The notes beneath the pieces are model-generated. The model made no database searches, was not told the DNA's origin, and saw only the letters and a list, made by a program, of their open reading frames with translations. Source: Nesterenkonia halotolerans (GTDB taxonomy: Bacteria > Actinomycetota > Actinomycetes > Actinomycetales > Micrococcaceae). From it: a stretch of DNA of 64,000 nucleotides. Location: contig NZ_JADBEE010000001.1 of assembly GCF_014874065.1 (NCBI RefSeq), positions 744,001 through 808,000 on the forward strand. The letters are read 5' to 3'. The translations under genes were made by a program, and so were the position numbers. Position 1 is the stretch's first letter, and each line of letters starts with the position of its first letter. Below, in pieces: positions 39,228 through 48,477 of the stretch.

Positions 39228-40202
39228 TCAGCCGTTCTCCAAGAGTGTGAGGGCCTGGGCAAGGTCAGCGGGATAGTCGGAGCGGTAGCTGACCCAGTCC
39301 CCTGTGCCGGGGTGGTGGAAGCCGAGCTGCACCGCGTGCAGCCATTGCCGGGTGAGACCCAGTTCGACGGCCAGCTGGGGGTCTGCCCCGTAGGTGAGGT
39401 CTCCCGCGCAGGGGTGACCCAGGGCGGAGAAATGGACACGGATCTGATGGGTGCGTCCGGTCTCCAGGGTCACGTCGAGCAGGCTCGCGCGCCCGTATGC
39501 CTCGATGAGCTTGTAGTGGGTGCGAGACTCCCTGCCGCCCTCGAGCACGGCGAAGCGCCAGTCGTGGCCCGGATGACGACCGATGGGAGCGTCGATGGTC
39601 CCGTCCACCGGGTCCGGCAGCCCCTGGACCAGCGCGTGGTAGGTCTTCTTCGTGCTGCGCTGCCGGAACGCATCCTTGAGCGCGGTGTAGGCCCGCTCCT
39701 TCTTGGCCACGACCATCACCCCGGAGGTGCCGACGTCGAGCCGGTGGACGATCCCCTTGCGCTCCTGGGCTCCGGAGGTGGAGATCTCCACCCCGGCGGC
39801 CAGCAGACCGCCTATGACGGTCGGTCCGGTCCACCCTGGCGAGGGATGCGCCGCCACACCGACCGGCTTGTCCACGACGACGATGTCGTCGTCCTCATGC
39901 AGCAGAAACATATCTTCCACAGCTTCGATCCTCACCTCCAGGGGGTCGTGCGACTCGGGCACCAGCACGCTGAGCAGGGCTCCGGCCTGGAGCCGGTCTG
40001 ACTTCTTCACGGCTCGGCCGGCCGCGCGGCCCTGGGTCCGCTCCTGCGCCCAGGTGACCAGTCCATTCTTGAGCCACTGGGTGGTCTCCGTGCGGGAGAC
40101 CTCGAAGATCGTCGCGAGCACCGCGTCGGCGCGCGAACCGTCCAGCGCGCCGGGAACCTCGACCTGCGCGGCGGTCTGCGCGGAACTCTCCTGCGCGGTC
40201 AT
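39228..40202 (-). CDS. rluD: RluD-family 23S rRNA pseudouridine synthase
   Basis: The enzyme isomerises specific uridines to pseudouridine. An S4 RNA-binding domain (about residues 20-85) is followed by the catalytic domain with [16 protein letters not shown], which carries the catalytic aspartate, and [11 protein letters not shown] near the C-terminus. The ATG at 40200-40202 overlaps the lspA stop (ATGA); 324 residues is normal. The family is clear, but whether it is RluD itself or another RluA-type member cannot be told from sequence alone. Confidence 0.92.
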   Translation of the reverse strand: MTAQESSAQTAAQVEVPGALDGSRADAVLATIFEVSRTETTQWLKNGLVTWAQERTQGRAAGRAVKKSDRLQAGALLSVLVPESHDPLEVRIEAVEDMFLLHEDDDIVVVDKPVGVAAHPSPGWTGPTVIGGLLAAGVEISTSGAQERKGIVHRLDVGTSGVMVVAKKERAYTALKDAFRQRSTKKTYHALVQGLPDPVDGTIDAPIGRHPGHDWRFAVLEGGRESRTHYKLIEAYGRASLLDVTLETGRTHQIRVHFSALGHPCAGDLTYGADPQLAVELGLTRQWLHAVQLGFHHPGTGDWVSYRSDYPADLAQALTLLENG

Positions 40203-40822
40203 GCCCGCTTCTCTTCTGGGCCTGCCGGGTCGGCGGGCGTCTCGTCCTCGCCGCGTGTGCTGGTCTGCTCGCGGGTGCCATCGAGGTTCAGTCCGAACAG
40301 CAGCATCGCGCAGATGCCGATGATCGAGCACACGATGAACGAATCGGCGATGTTGAAGATCGCGAAGCTGGGGACGGCGATGAAGTCCACCACGTGTCCC
40401 TGTCCGAAGGTGGCGAGTCCTTCGCCGCCCAGCGAGGGATCACGGAAGATGCGGTCCGTCAGGTTTCCGGCCACTCCCCCCGCCAGTCCCCCCAGCCCCA
40501 GCGTCCAGAGCCAGGAGCCGCCGAGGGCGCGGCTCTTGAAGACGACGTACCCCAGCACCAGACACATGATCAGCGTGAAGATCCAGGTGTGGTCGGTGCC
40601 CATGGAGAAGGCGGCACCGGGGTTGAGGTGGTAGCGCCAGTAGAGCACGGGAGGAAGGACCTCGGTCTGCTCCCCCAGAGTCATCGTGGACTCGACCCAG
40701 ATCTTCGTTAACTGATCAGCGGCCCAGGCGAAGACCGCCAGTGCCGCTGCCACCAGGATGGCAGTTCGGCGTGACGGGTTTCGCGTGGACCGCTGATGGA
40801 CGGGAGCAGGCTGTTCAGACAC
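40199..40822 (-). CDS. lspA: Lipoprotein signal peptidase II
   Basis: LspA cleaves signal peptides of lipoproteins after Lgt has lipidated them. The 207-residue protein has four membrane segments and the conserved boxes [22 protein letters not shown] and FNIADSFI, the last two supplying the catalytic aspartates. The start is the GTG at 40820-40822. Its C-terminal 30 residues are acidic. Lgt, the preceding enzyme of the pathway, is at 12.6-13.7 kb. Confidence 0.96.
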   Translation of the reverse strand: MSEQPAPVHQRSTRNPSRRTAILVAAALAVFAWAADQLTKIWVESTMTLGEQTEVLPPVLYWRYHLNPGAAFSMGTDHTWIFTLIMCLVLGYVVFKSRALGGSWLWTLGLGGLAGGVAGNLTDRIFRDPSLGGEGLATFGQGHVVDFIAVPSFAIFNIADSFIVCSIIGICAMLLFGLNLDGTREQTSTRGEDETPADPAGPEEKRA

Positions 40823-40834
40823 CGTTGAATTCTA

Positions 40835-40850
40835 CAGGCCGGGTGGCCTG
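40835..40850 (-). terminator. Short hairpin after divIVA
   Basis: CAGGCC-GGGT-GGCCTG forms a 6-bp stem with a tetraloop, 26 bases past the divIVA stop and 12 bases before the lspA start. It may end the division cluster or attenuate read-through into lspA. Confidence 0.4.
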
Positions 40851-40876
40851 CGAACGCCGTGACCCCAGGGAGAGGA

Positions 40877-41812
40877 TCAGGCGCCGGTGGCTTCCTTCTC
40901 GATCGAGCCGCGGCTGTTCAGGTCCGCGAGCTGGCCCTCGATGTAGTCCTTGAGACGGGCGCGGTAGTCGCGTTCGAAGCTGGTGAGCTCTCCGACCTTG
41001 GACTCGAGGTCGGCCTTCTTGCGCTCCAGCGCGTTGAGTGTGCGCGTGGAGGTGAGCTCGGCTTCTTCGATCATGTTCTCGGCGCGCGTCTCGGCCTCGG
41101 TGACGATCTCGCTGCGGCGACGCTCGGCCTCCGCCAGCAGCTGGGCGTGGGTGCTCTCCGCCGCGCCGATCAGCTCATCGCGGCGAGTCTCGCCCTCGGC
41201 GATGTACTCGGCGCGCGTGGATTCACCTTCAGCGATGTACGCCTCGCGGGTCTGCGTGCCTTCGGCGATGTAGGCCTCGCGGGCCTGTTCACCTTCTGCC
41301 AGGTACTCTGCTCGCTTGGACTCGCCCTCAGCGATGTAGGCGGCGCGCGTCTGCTCGCCCTCCGAGACATACTGGTCGTGGAGCTTCTGCGCCATGGCCA
41401 GCACACCGGTGGCTGAGGCCGCGTGGTCTGCCCCGGCGGACTCCTGAGGCCGCTCCTGGGCGGGACGGGTGCCCAACTCGTACTCGGGGTATGCCGTGAC
41501 GGCTGAATCGGCCTTGGGCTCCTGCTCATCGCCGATCCGGTCGATCGAGCCGGTCATGGTGGCGCTGGTGCCGGCGTATCCGGAGAGGCCGGCGTCCTTG
41601 AGCTCGTCCGGCTCGAGGTTGGCGGGGTTCTCCTCAAGCTGTTCTTCGAGGGCCGCGACCTTGGCGGTGAGATCCTCGTTCTCCTGGGTCAGTCGTCGCC
41701 ATTCGACGACGACCTCGTCGAGGAAGTCGTCGACCTCGTCCTTGTCGTAACCGGGACGGAACTTGGTCTCGGGGAATTCCTTGTTCAGGAGATCGTCAGG
41801 AGTCAGGGCCAT
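40877..41812 (-). CDS. divIVA: Polar growth protein DivIVA/Wag31
   Basis: DivIVA binds curved polar membrane and organises tip growth and division in actinobacteria. The N-terminal lipid-binding domain is intact (MALTPDDLLNKEFPETKF, then GYDKDEVDDFLDEV), followed by a first coiled coil, a disordered linker (about 65-135) and a long second coiled coil. Residues 148-213 are six tandem 11-residue repeats of the type YIAEGExTRAE, and the 11-residue register continues, more diverged, to about residue 257. It is the last gene of the division cluster, downstream of yggT. Confidence 0.95.
   Translation of the reverse strand: MALTPDDLLNKEFPETKFRPGYDKDEVDDFLDEVVVEWRRLTQENEDLTAKVAALEEQLEENPANLEPDELKDAGLSGYAGTSATMTGSIDRIGDEQEPKADSAVTAYPEYELGTRPAQERPQESAGADHAASATGVLAMAQKLHDQYVSEGEQTRAAYIAEGESKRAEYLAEGEQAREAYIAEGTQTREAYIAEGESTRAEYIAEGETRRDELIGAAESTHAQLLAEAERRRSEIVTEAETRAENMIEEAELTSTRTLNALERKKADLESKVGELTSFERDYRARLKDYIEGQLADLNSRGSIEKEATGA
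41174..41371 (-). repeat. Six 33-bp repeats within divIVA
   Basis: Six consecutive 33-bp units encode YVSEGEQTRAA, YIAEGESKRAE, YLAEGEQAREA, YIAEGTQTREA, YIAEGESTRAE and YIAEGETRRDE. The nucleotide copies differ at many third positions, so they are old duplications kept by selection on the protein rather than recent slippage. Confidence 0.9.
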
Positions 41813-41850
41813 GCGGTGTCACCTCATCGAGTGGCTGGGGAAGCTGTGAA

Positions 41851-41878
41851 GCTGGTCTTTGGGTCAACGACCAGCATA
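41851..41878 (-). promoter_or_regulatory. divIVA promoter -10 and leader hairpin
   Basis: On the minus strand TATGCT (41873-41878) resembles a -10. Immediately downstream GCTGGTC (41869-41875) and GACCAGC (41851-41857) can form a 7-bp stem in the 5' leader, about 40 bases before the ATG. No strong -35 was found. Confidence 0.35.
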
Positions 41879-41967
41879 CCCACTGCGTCTGACGGCCCTC
41901 GACTTCAACCTTCAAGCCGGGCTTTCAGCCGAAGACCTTCGACGACGCCACACAGGGGGCGATGCGC

Positions 41968-42255
41968 TCAGGCGAAGCCGCGCAGCACCATCTTGGCGAT
42001 CACGATGACCAGGAAGACCAGCAGGAAACCCATGTCCAGGGAGACTCCGCCCAGGTTCAGCGGCGGAACCTTGCGCTGGATCCACCGGATCGGCGGGTCA
42101 GTGATGGAATACACGCCGACGGCGAGCATGAGCGCAAAGCCCTTGGGTCGCCAGCTGCGGACGTACTGCTGAGTGAGATCGAAGATGATCCGGATCACCA
42201 GCGCAAACTGGTAGATGGTCAGCAGCAGGTACAGGGGCGCAGTAAAGAGATCCAC
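41968..42255 (-). CDS. YggT-family membrane protein
   Basis: A 95-residue protein with two hydrophobic segments (about 5-25 and 70-92) separated by the family signature region around DPPIRWIQRKVPPL. YggT proteins accompany sepF and divIVA in Gram-positive division clusters; their role is not settled. The start is GTG at 42253-42255 with only a weak ribosome site. It is 20 bp after sepF. Confidence 0.9.
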   Translation of the reverse strand: MDLFTAPLYLLLTIYQFALVIRIIFDLTQQYVRSWRPKGFALMLAVGVYSITDPPIRWIQRKVPPLNLGGVSLDMGFLLVFLVIVIAKMVLRGFA

Positions 42256-42275
42256 AGCTGAAAACAGTACTTGGT

Positions 42276-42941
42276 TCAGCTCTGGTTGAAGAACTGGGCC
42301 GAGGACGGAGTCTCCGCGGCGGCGCGCTCTTCAGCCAGCACCTCGACGTTCTTCGGGGTGAGCAGGAACACCTTGTTCGTCACGCGCTCGATGGACCCAC
42401 CCATGCCGAAGACGAGTCCGGCGGAGAAGTCGACGAGTCGCTTGGCCTCGGCCTCTCCCATATCCGTGACGTTCATGATGACCGGGATGCTGTCCCTGAA
42501 GGACTCCCCGATGACCTTCGCGTCGTTGTAGGAGCGCGGGTGGACAGTGGTGATTTTTCGCATCGGTGAACTTTCATCCCGGGATGAGGGAGCTCGCTTG
42601 ATCGGGGTCACCGGAGCGCGGTAATCCGGATCCACCGCCAAGTTGGAGCTGTTGTACTGGCCTGCATGAGTGCTGGTCTCGGTGTGCTCGGAAGCTAGAC
42701 CCAGTGACACGACTTCGCTTCCGCGACCTGCAGCGGTCGAGGGGGCACTGGTCGAGGTGGGAGCTTCGCGCACGGACGTGGCCGAAGCGGATCCGCCGCG
42801 GCTGATCGGGGCAGAATCCGCCGGGGAACCCTGGGTGCTCTGCGTCGTGCTCGAGGGCTCCTTGTTGAAGTGGTCCTCGCTGTAGTCGTCTCCGTCGGCG
42901 AGGCCGAGGTAGATCATGGTCTTTTTGAAGGCACCGGCCAT
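42276..42941 (-). CDS. sepF: Cell division protein SepF
   Basis: SepF anchors FtsZ to the membrane and is essential in actinobacteria, which lack FtsA. The N-terminus is the amphipathic membrane anchor ([15 protein letters not shown]), then a disordered Ser/Thr/Ala-rich linker (about 20-125) and the SepF domain with [24 protein letters not shown] and [17 protein letters not shown]. It binds the FtsZ C-terminal peptide, which ends [10 protein letters not shown] here. The 221-residue length includes a long linker typical of the phylum. Confidence 0.95.
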   Translation of the reverse strand: MAGAFKKTMIYLGLADGDDYSEDHFNKEPSSTTQSTQGSPADSAPISRGGSASATSVREAPTSTSAPSTAAGRGSEVVSLGLASEHTETSTHAGQYNSSNLAVDPDYRAPVTPIKRAPSSRDESSPMRKITTVHPRSYNDAKVIGESFRDSIPVIMNVTDMGEAEAKRLVDFSAGLVFGMGGSIERVTNKVFLLTPKNVEVLAEERAAAETPSSAQFFNQS

Positions 42942-42991
42942 GAGGATTCTCCTGAGGGGGAAGGTTGTGATGTCACTGCGCGATTCCGAGA

Positions 42992-43801
42992 CTATCGCTG
43001 AAGCGGACGCTCACCGAGGACATCTCTGCCAACCCGCAGGTGTGTCGCGCCGTGCGCGACGGCGGCCTCGAGATCTCCGCTCATACCGGCGGAGATCATG
43101 TCAGCCTCAGGTCGGCGCATCCGCAGCGTCGCCGAGAGCTCCGCCAGGCGTGCAAAGGCCGGCGCGGGGGGCTCCTCGAGCGGGGCCACTGCCATGAGGC
43201 CGCCCAGTCTGAGCCCGGGCGCCTCCTCGAGGGCATCGGCGAGGGTGCTGATGTCCTCTGGAGCGGCGCCTCCCCTGGCGTCGGCGGGAAGCGGGTCGCG
43301 GAGGTCCACCTGGATCAGACATGTCACCACAGCTCTCGGACGCGCCTCAGCGGTCTTGGCGAGTGCCTTGACCAGAGATGCCCGGTCCACCGAGTGCAGG
43401 TGATCGGCGTAGCCCACGACCGACCTGGCCTTGTTCGACTGCAGCTGGCCGATGAAGTGCCAGTGCAGATCCTGGCCGGCAGCCGCTGGTTCCGCTGAAT
43501 TCCCTGCGGCGAGCAGCTCGTGGACCTCGGCGGCCTTGGCTGCGGCCTCCTGGTCGCGGTTCTCGCCGACATCGCGCACACCGAGGCGATAGAGCCGGGC
43601 GACATCGGCTGCCGGGAAGAACTTCGTGACGACGATCAGGGCGGGGCGATCCGACCGGCCTGCCGCCTCGACGGCCTGATCGATGCGCTCATGGACCGAG
43701 GCGAGGTTCTCCGCGAGCTCCTGGCTCCGTGGGTCCTCACCTGTCTCGGCGAGTTGCCGCGCTGCGCTGCGCAATCTCTGACTTTCTCCGCTGGTGTCCA
43801 C
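42992..43801 (-). CDS. PLP homeostasis protein (YggS/PROSC family)
   Basis: A pyridoxal-phosphate binding protein with an alanine-racemase-like barrel but no known enzyme activity, implicated in PLP homeostasis. The PLP lysine is in IVVTKFFP (about residue 60); [24 protein letters not shown] and [19 protein letters not shown] are family motifs. The 269-residue product has about 30 extra N-terminal residues compared with E. coli YggS. It sits between pgeF and sepF, its usual place in division clusters. Confidence 0.93.
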   Translation of the reverse strand: MDTSGESQRLRSAARQLAETGEDPRSQELAENLASVHERIDQAVEAAGRSDRPALIVVTKFFPAADVARLYRLGVRDVGENRDQEAAAKAAEVHELLAAGNSAEPAAAGQDLHWHFIGQLQSNKARSVVGYADHLHSVDRASLVKALAKTAEARPRAVVTCLIQVDLRDPLPADARGGAAPEDISTLADALEEAPGLRLGGLMAVAPLEEPPAPAFARLAELSATLRMRRPEADMISAGMSGDLEAAVAHGATHLRVGRDVLGERPLQR

Positions 43802-43844
43802 GATCGGAAGCCTACCGAGAGTGCCGGACTCAAGACAGCCGGGC

Positions 43845-44642
43845 TCAGCGATGGGGTGGCGCCAGCGGGTCCATCCAGATCAGTCCGGCGAACCGCCCCT
43901 GGCCGGGGGCGCGGCGGTGCGAGAACAGGGAGGCGTCCTCCAGCGTGCAGCCGGCGAGCGGGGCGAGCGTGACCCCAGCCTGAGCCAGCACCTGCTCGGC
44001 CTCCGCGCGCAGATCCATGGCACTGGTCCCCCAGCTGGTGGTGGACGCGAGGGCAGGTCGAACGGTGGCGTACTCGGCGAGCATCTCGTCGGGGATCTCG
44101 TAGCAGGACCCGCAGGCGCCGGGGCCGATCCAGGCGGTGATCGCGACGGCCCCGCGGTCGCGCATCGCGGTGACGGTGTTCTCCAGGACTCCGGCCAGAA
44201 GTCCAGGACGTCCCGCGTGGGCCGCGGCCGTCACCGCCGCAGTCCGGGGGTCGTCTCGGTCGCGTTGACCGACGAGCAGGACCGGAAGGCAGTCGGCCAC
44301 CATGATCGCCAGCGGAACGGATCCGTCGGAGCAGACCCAGGCGTCACCGGTGGGGACAGTCGTCGCTCCGCCGTCAGGCGGAGGCGCCACTGTCGGTGCG
44401 ACGTCGTCAGCGTCGAGCACCTGGGCCGAGTGGACCTGGTCCAGGAAGCGGAGCGACCCTGCGGGAACGCCCATCGCCTCCTGGAGTCTGAGCCGGTGCG
44501 ACTCGACATCATGCTGGGGCCCAACGTGTCGGGCCAGATTTCCTGCCTCCACCGAGGTGAAGGCCAGGTGCACCCCGTCACCGGTGCTCTGCCGCCACCA
44601 GAAGGGTGAGGGTGTCGCGGCGGGAACGGGGGGCAGGCTCAC
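43845..44642 (-). CDS. pgeF: Peptidoglycan editing factor / multicopper-type YfiH protein
   Basis: YfiH (PgeF) proteins were long called polyphenol oxidases; they act on purine nucleosides, and in E. coli PgeF prevents misincorporation of serine into peptidoglycan. The metal-site residues are visible in [37 protein letters not shown] and [11 protein letters not shown]. The 265-residue length is normal. The GTG start overlaps the ftsZ stop (GTGA). Confidence 0.93.
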   Translation of the reverse strand: MSLPPVPAATPSPFWWRQSTGDGVHLAFTSVEAGNLARHVGPQHDVESHRLRLQEAMGVPAGSLRFLDQVHSAQVLDADDVAPTVAPPPDGGATTVPTGDAWVCSDGSVPLAIMVADCLPVLLVGQRDRDDPRTAAVTAAAHAGRPGLLAGVLENTVTAMRDRGAVAITAWIGPGACGSCYEIPDEMLAEYATVRPALASTTSWGTSAMDLRAEAEQVLAQAGVTLAPLAGCTLEDASLFSHRRAPGQGRFAGLIWMDPLAPPHR

Positions 44643-45874
44643 TTCAGGAAGTCAGGCACATCGAGGTCGTCGTTGCGACCCCCGTTGTAGTCCGACTCGA
44701 CGATGTCCGGGATGTCCTGCTGCTCATCGTTCTCGGAACGACGGCGGGCGGGGTCCACCCGCTGCTGCGGAGCGGTGTCCTGGGATCCGGCGTTCTGGGC
44801 GGCGATCGGAACGGTTCCCGGCACTGTTCCGGGGACCGGCGGTGCCGTGCGGGCGGCGGGGGCTGCGGAGCCCACGCTGCGGGCGGGGGCCTGATTCTGC
44901 AGCGGCTGCGCGGGGCGTGAGGTGGCGTCGACCTGGTCGAAGCCTGCCGCGATCACGGTCACGCGAGCCTCATCACCGAGTGCGTCGTCGATGACCGCGC
45001 CGAAGATGATGTTCGCCTCCGGGTGGGCGACCTCCTGCACGAGCCGCGCCGCCTCGTTGATCTCGAAGAGTCCGAGGTCAGAGCCGCCCTGGATGGACAG
45101 CAGCACCCCATGAGCCCCGTCGATGGAGGCTTCGAGCAGCGGTGAGGCGATGGCCAGCTCTGCCGCCTTCACAGCGCGGTCCTCGCCGTTGGCCGAGCCG
45201 ATGCCCATCAGGGCCGAACCAGCGCCCTGCATCACCGACTTCACATCGGCGAAGTCAAGGTTGATCAGGCCCGGAGTGGTGATCAGATCGGTGATGCCCT
45301 GCACGCCGGAGAGCAGCACCTGGTCGGCGGAGCGGAAGGCGTCGAGCACCGAGACGTTCTTGTCTGAGATGGAGAGCAGGCGGTCATTCGGGATGACGAT
45401 GAGCGTGTCGACCTCGTCGCGCAGCTGCTCGATGCCCTCTTCTGCGGAGCCCGCGCGACGGCGGCCCTCGAAGGTGAAGGGGCGGGTGACCACGCCGATG
45501 GTGAGAGCGCCCAGGGAACGAGCGATACGAGCCACCACGGGGGCGCCGCCGGTTCCGGTGCCGCCGCCTTCGCCGGCCGTGACGAACACCATGTCGGCGC
45601 CGCGAATGACCTCTTCGATCTCCTCGGAGTGATCCTCTGCGGCCTGTCGGCCGACCTCCGGGTTGGCACCGGCGCCCAGTCCACGGGTCAGCTCACGCCC
45701 CACGTCGAGCTTCACGTCGGCGTCGCTCATGAGCAGTGCCTGGGCGTCAGTGTTGATGGCGATGAATTCAACGCCACGCAGACCGACATCGATCATGCGA
45801 TTGACGGCGTTGACGCCGCCGCCACCGATGCCGACGACCTTGATCACGGCCAGGTAGTTATTGGGTGATGCCAC
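44639..45874 (-). CDS. ftsZ: Cell division GTPase FtsZ
   Basis: FtsZ is the tubulin homologue that forms the Z-ring. The GTP-binding GGGTGTG is at residues 103-109, with [13 protein letters not shown] near the start and the synergy-loop region [16 protein letters not shown] at about 203-218. A Pro/Ala/Gln-rich linker (about 315-395) ends in the conserved C-terminal peptide [10 protein letters not shown], which binds SepF and FtsW. The start is a GTG at 45872-45874 preceded by AAGGGA. A 330-bp gap upstream suggests ftsZ has its own promoters besides read-through from the dcw run. Confidence 0.98.
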   Translation of the reverse strand: MASPNNYLAVIKVVGIGGGGVNAVNRMIDVGLRGVEFIAINTDAQALLMSDADVKLDVGRELTRGLGAGANPEVGRQAAEDHSEEIEEVIRGADMVFVTAGEGGGTGTGGAPVVARIARSLGALTIGVVTRPFTFEGRRRAGSAEEGIEQLRDEVDTLIVIPNDRLLSISDKNVSVLDAFRSADQVLLSGVQGITDLITTPGLINLDFADVKSVMQGAGSALMGIGSANGEDRAVKAAELAIASPLLEASIDGAHGVLLSIQGGSDLGLFEINEAARLVQEVAHPEANIIFGAVIDDALGDEARVTVIAAGFDQVDATSRPAQPLQNQAPARSVGSAAPAARTAPPVPGTVPGTVPIAAQNAGSQDTAPQQRVDPARRRSENDEQQDIPDIVESDYNGGRNDDLDVPDFLK

Positions 45875-46204
45875 GTTGTGTGTCCCTTGCTCGTCTCTGG
45901 TCTCAGATGCACGAAGGCCCCCGTCGCCCCAGGAGCCGCAGCGCGACTCCTCACTGTCTTCACCCGTCGCAGACCGCCTGATCGTGCCGATGTCATTCGC
46001 GGGTACATCGGTTCGGTCATGGGCGGCAGTCCGAGACGTCGCAGCGGCTCTTGAAGCGGACGGGAGCCTCCGTACCTAAGACATTGTTCTGTTGCCTGCG
46101 AACCCACAGCAACGTTCAAGCTTTACTTGAACCTGAGAGGACCTCGGGTGAGGACCGGCCACGGTGGGTCCGTTCGTTCCTCTCACCCTACGCGTCGGGC
46201 ACGG
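45875..46204. other. ftsQ-ftsZ intergenic region
   Basis: This is the longest gap inside the division cluster and likely carries ftsZ promoters. It contains the inverted repeat at 46114-46132 and, near the ftsQ end, an imperfect stem GGGTGAGGA / TCCTCTCACCC (about 46148-46190) that could weakly terminate ftsQ transcripts. I see no gene. Confidence 0.5.
46114..46132 (-). promoter_or_regulatory. Inverted repeat upstream of ftsZ
   Basis: GTTCAAG (46114-46120) and CTTGAAC (46126-46132) form a perfect 7-bp inverted repeat with a 5-bp spacer, about 240 bp before the ftsZ start. It is AT-richer than its surroundings, as expected for a promoter or operator. The binding protein, if any, is unknown. 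Confidence 0.45.
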
Positions 46205-47047
46205 CTACCGCGTCACCGGCGCGCTCGGAGTGGAGATGTCGAGGACATCGGCAGAGTCGAAGTCCTCCGCGTCCGAGCTGAGGATCGCCTCGAGGACCGT
46301 CGCCTTCTCGGCTCCGCGGTCGTCGCTGCCCCAGACCACGGTGCGTCCGTCCGCAAGCTCCAGCTGCACGCTGTCGCGTGACTCCGCGGTGGCCGAGTCC
46401 AGCTCGTCGCGGGCGCCCTCGGGCAGCTGACCCAGCACCGAGACGATCGTCCTGAACACCGACTCGTTCTGCAGCGCGGCCTCCGCGGAAATCTCGGGAG
46501 TGGCATAGCCCTCGGCGTCCGGGAGCTCCGAGCCCTCGAAGACTCTGATCACCTCGCCCTGCTGGCTGTAGAAGTGGATCTCCTCCCCCACGCGGACCTC
46601 CGCCACGGGCGGGTGTTCGATCACCCGGACCTGAAGTCCTGCGGGCAGCTCCGCCGCGACGACGACCTCGGCGACAGCAAGCTCATCCTGCAGCAGCGTG
46701 CTCACGTCGGCCTCGCTGACCTGGGGCAGCGGCGTGCCGCCCAGGGGTTCGAGCAGCTCCTGGGCGCGCGCGTCGGTGACCAGGTCGTTGTCCTCCACGG
46801 TGATGCTGCGCAGCGCCAGCAGCGGCGAGAAGTAGAGCATCGCCACGAGTCCCAGCAGCACCGCCAGTGCGATCAGACCCGTCAGGGCTCTGCGGCGGCG
46901 TCGTCGTCGGCTGGTGACAGCTGCCGGCTCGGGAAAATCCAGCGGCGTCTCGGTCTGATCCTCGCCGGGTACGGCATGGGCGGCCGCGGTCTGCGTGGTC
47001 TCTCGGTCCTCGCCCGGTGCGGCGGTGCGGCGGAACCGCATCCTCAT
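46205..47047 (-). CDS. ftsQ: Cell division protein FtsQ
   Basis: FtsQ (DivIB) is the bitopic divisome scaffold that binds FtsL and partners. A cytoplasmic N-terminus ending in an Arg cluster precedes one membrane helix (about 54-75, ALTGLIALAVLLGLVAMLYF), then the POTRA domain (LALRSITVEDNDLVTDARA) and the beta domain. The ATG at 47045-47047 overlaps the murC stop. The 280-residue length fits actinobacterial FtsQ. Confidence 0.94.
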   Translation of the reverse strand: MRMRFRRTAAPGEDRETTQTAAAHAVPGEDQTETPLDFPEPAAVTSRRRRRRRALTGLIALAVLLGLVAMLYFSPLLALRSITVEDNDLVTDARAQELLEPLGGTPLPQVSEADVSTLLQDELAVAEVVVAAELPAGLQVRVIEHPPVAEVRVGEEIHFYSQQGEVIRVFEGSELPDAEGYATPEISAEAALQNESVFRTIVSVLGQLPEGARDELDSATAESRDSVQLELADGRTVVWGSDDRGAEKATVLEAILSSDAEDFDSADVLDISTPSAPVTR

Positions 47048-48477
47048 CGCAGCGCCTGAAGGGCAGCGAGTACATCGGCACCGAGCGCGGTCACATCTCC
47101 CGCTCCCAAGGTCATGATCATGTCACCTGGCTCGGCCGCACCGACCACGGCCGCCACGGCGTCGGCGGCGCTGAGCACGGGATGTCCCAGCAGCTCGGCG
47201 GTGACACCTTCGATCGGCTCCTCTCGGGCCGGGTAGATCTCCAGCACGGCGACGGTGTCGGCCGCAGTCAGGGCCTGGCCGAACTCCTCGGCGAAGGCAG
47301 CGGTGCGGCTGAACAGATGTGGCTGGAAGATCGCATGCACCCGTGCCCCGGGCCCGGTGAGCGAGGACCGGGCAGCCGCCAGCACCGCGGAGACCTCCGT
47401 GGGGTGGTGGGCGTAGTCGTCGTACACGCGCACGCCGTCGAACTCACCTCGCAGCTCGAAGCGCCGGGAGGTTCCCTGGAAATGGGAGACAGCCTCGACG
47501 CTGGTCTCCAGGCTGAGCCCGGCATGCAGGCCTACGGCGATCGCGGCCAGCGCGTTGAGCTGGTTGTGCAGACCTGGCACGCCCAGGCGCAGAGGCGCCG
47601 AAGCTGACCCCGTGGAGACCATCCCTCCGTCAGGGGCGAGTTCGGAGAGCCGAAGATCTGCCTGGTCGGCGGTCCCGTAGCTGGTGATGCTGACTCCGCG
47701 CGCGGTCAGCGGTGCACGCACCGTGTCCAAGAGCGTGCGCGCCCCGGGGTCATCCGCGCAGAGGACCAGGTGGCCGCCGTCGCTGATGCGCTCGGTGAAA
47801 TCGACGAAGACCTGCTCCACGGCTTCCGCAGTGCCGTAGTGATCCAGATGATCGGGCTCCACATTGGTCACCACGCCGATCTCGGGCGCGTAGTTCAGCA
47901 GCGAGCCGTCGGACTCGTCAGCCTCGGCGATGAACCACTCCCCGGATCCCAGCGCGGCGTTGACCCCCATGCCCGCAACATTGGCGCCCACGGCGAAGGT
48001 GGGCGAGAGCCCTGCCTGCTCCAGGAGCACGGTGGCCATCGAGGAGGTCGTGGTCTTCCCGTGCGTGCCTGCCACGGCCACGGCGCGGCGGGACCGCATC
48101 AGTGCGGCCAGACCCTCGGAGCGGTGCAGGATCGGCAGACCGCGGCGCACCGCCTCATCGTATTCAGGATTGCCCGCGGCCGCGATGGAGGAGGCGATCA
48201 CGGTGCTGATGGGTCGCCCGATCTGGTGCTCGGCCTCGGCGAGGTTCTCGGCCCTGTAGCCCACGTGGACGGCGGCGCCGGCCCGGCGGAACTCTTCGAG
48301 CACCGGAAGCTCCTTGGCGTCGGTGCCGGAGATGGGCACCCCGTCGGCAGCCATCAGGCGTGCGACGGCGGAGACGCCGACTCCGGCCAACCCGAGGAAA
48401 TGGACGTGTCCGAGGCGCGCGGCGACCTCGGAGGGCCCGTTCGGCGACTCGGCGGCATGCGTGCGCGGAGACGTCAC
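47044..48477 (-). CDS. murC: UDP-N-acetylmuramate--L-alanine ligase
   Basis: MurC adds the first amino acid of the peptidoglycan stem. The 477-residue product shows VHFLGLAGVGVSAVARLM at the N-terminus, the ATP loop VAGTHGKTTTSSM, NVEPDHLDHYG and the C-terminal DDYAHHPTEVSAVL. The GTG start overlaps the murG stop (GTGA), and its own stop overlaps ftsQ. Confidence 0.97.
   Translation of the reverse strand: MTSPRTHAAESPNGPSEVAARLGHVHFLGLAGVGVSAVARLMAADGVPISGTDAKELPVLEEFRRAGAAVHVGYRAENLAEAEHQIGRPISTVIASSIAAAGNPEYDEAVRRGLPILHRSEGLAALMRSRRAVAVAGTHGKTTTSSMATVLLEQAGLSPTFAVGANVAGMGVNAALGSGEWFIAEADESDGSLLNYAPEIGVVTNVEPDHLDHYGTAEAVEQVFVDFTERISDGGHLVLCADDPGARTLLDTVRAPLTARGVSITSYGTADQADLRLSELAPDGGMVSTGSASAPLRLGVPGLHNQLNALAAIAVGLHAGLSLETSVEAVSHFQGTSRRFELRGEFDGVRVYDDYAHHPTEVSAVLAAARSSLTGPGARVHAIFQPHLFSRTAAFAEEFGQALTAADTVAVLEIYPAREEPIEGVTAELLGHPVLSAADAVAAVVGAAEPGDMIMTLGAGDVTALGADVLAALQALR

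Noticed and set aside
41174..41371. Regular 33-bp repeats as a possible CRISPR array
   Set aside because: The repeats are contiguous without spacers and lie in frame inside divIVA.
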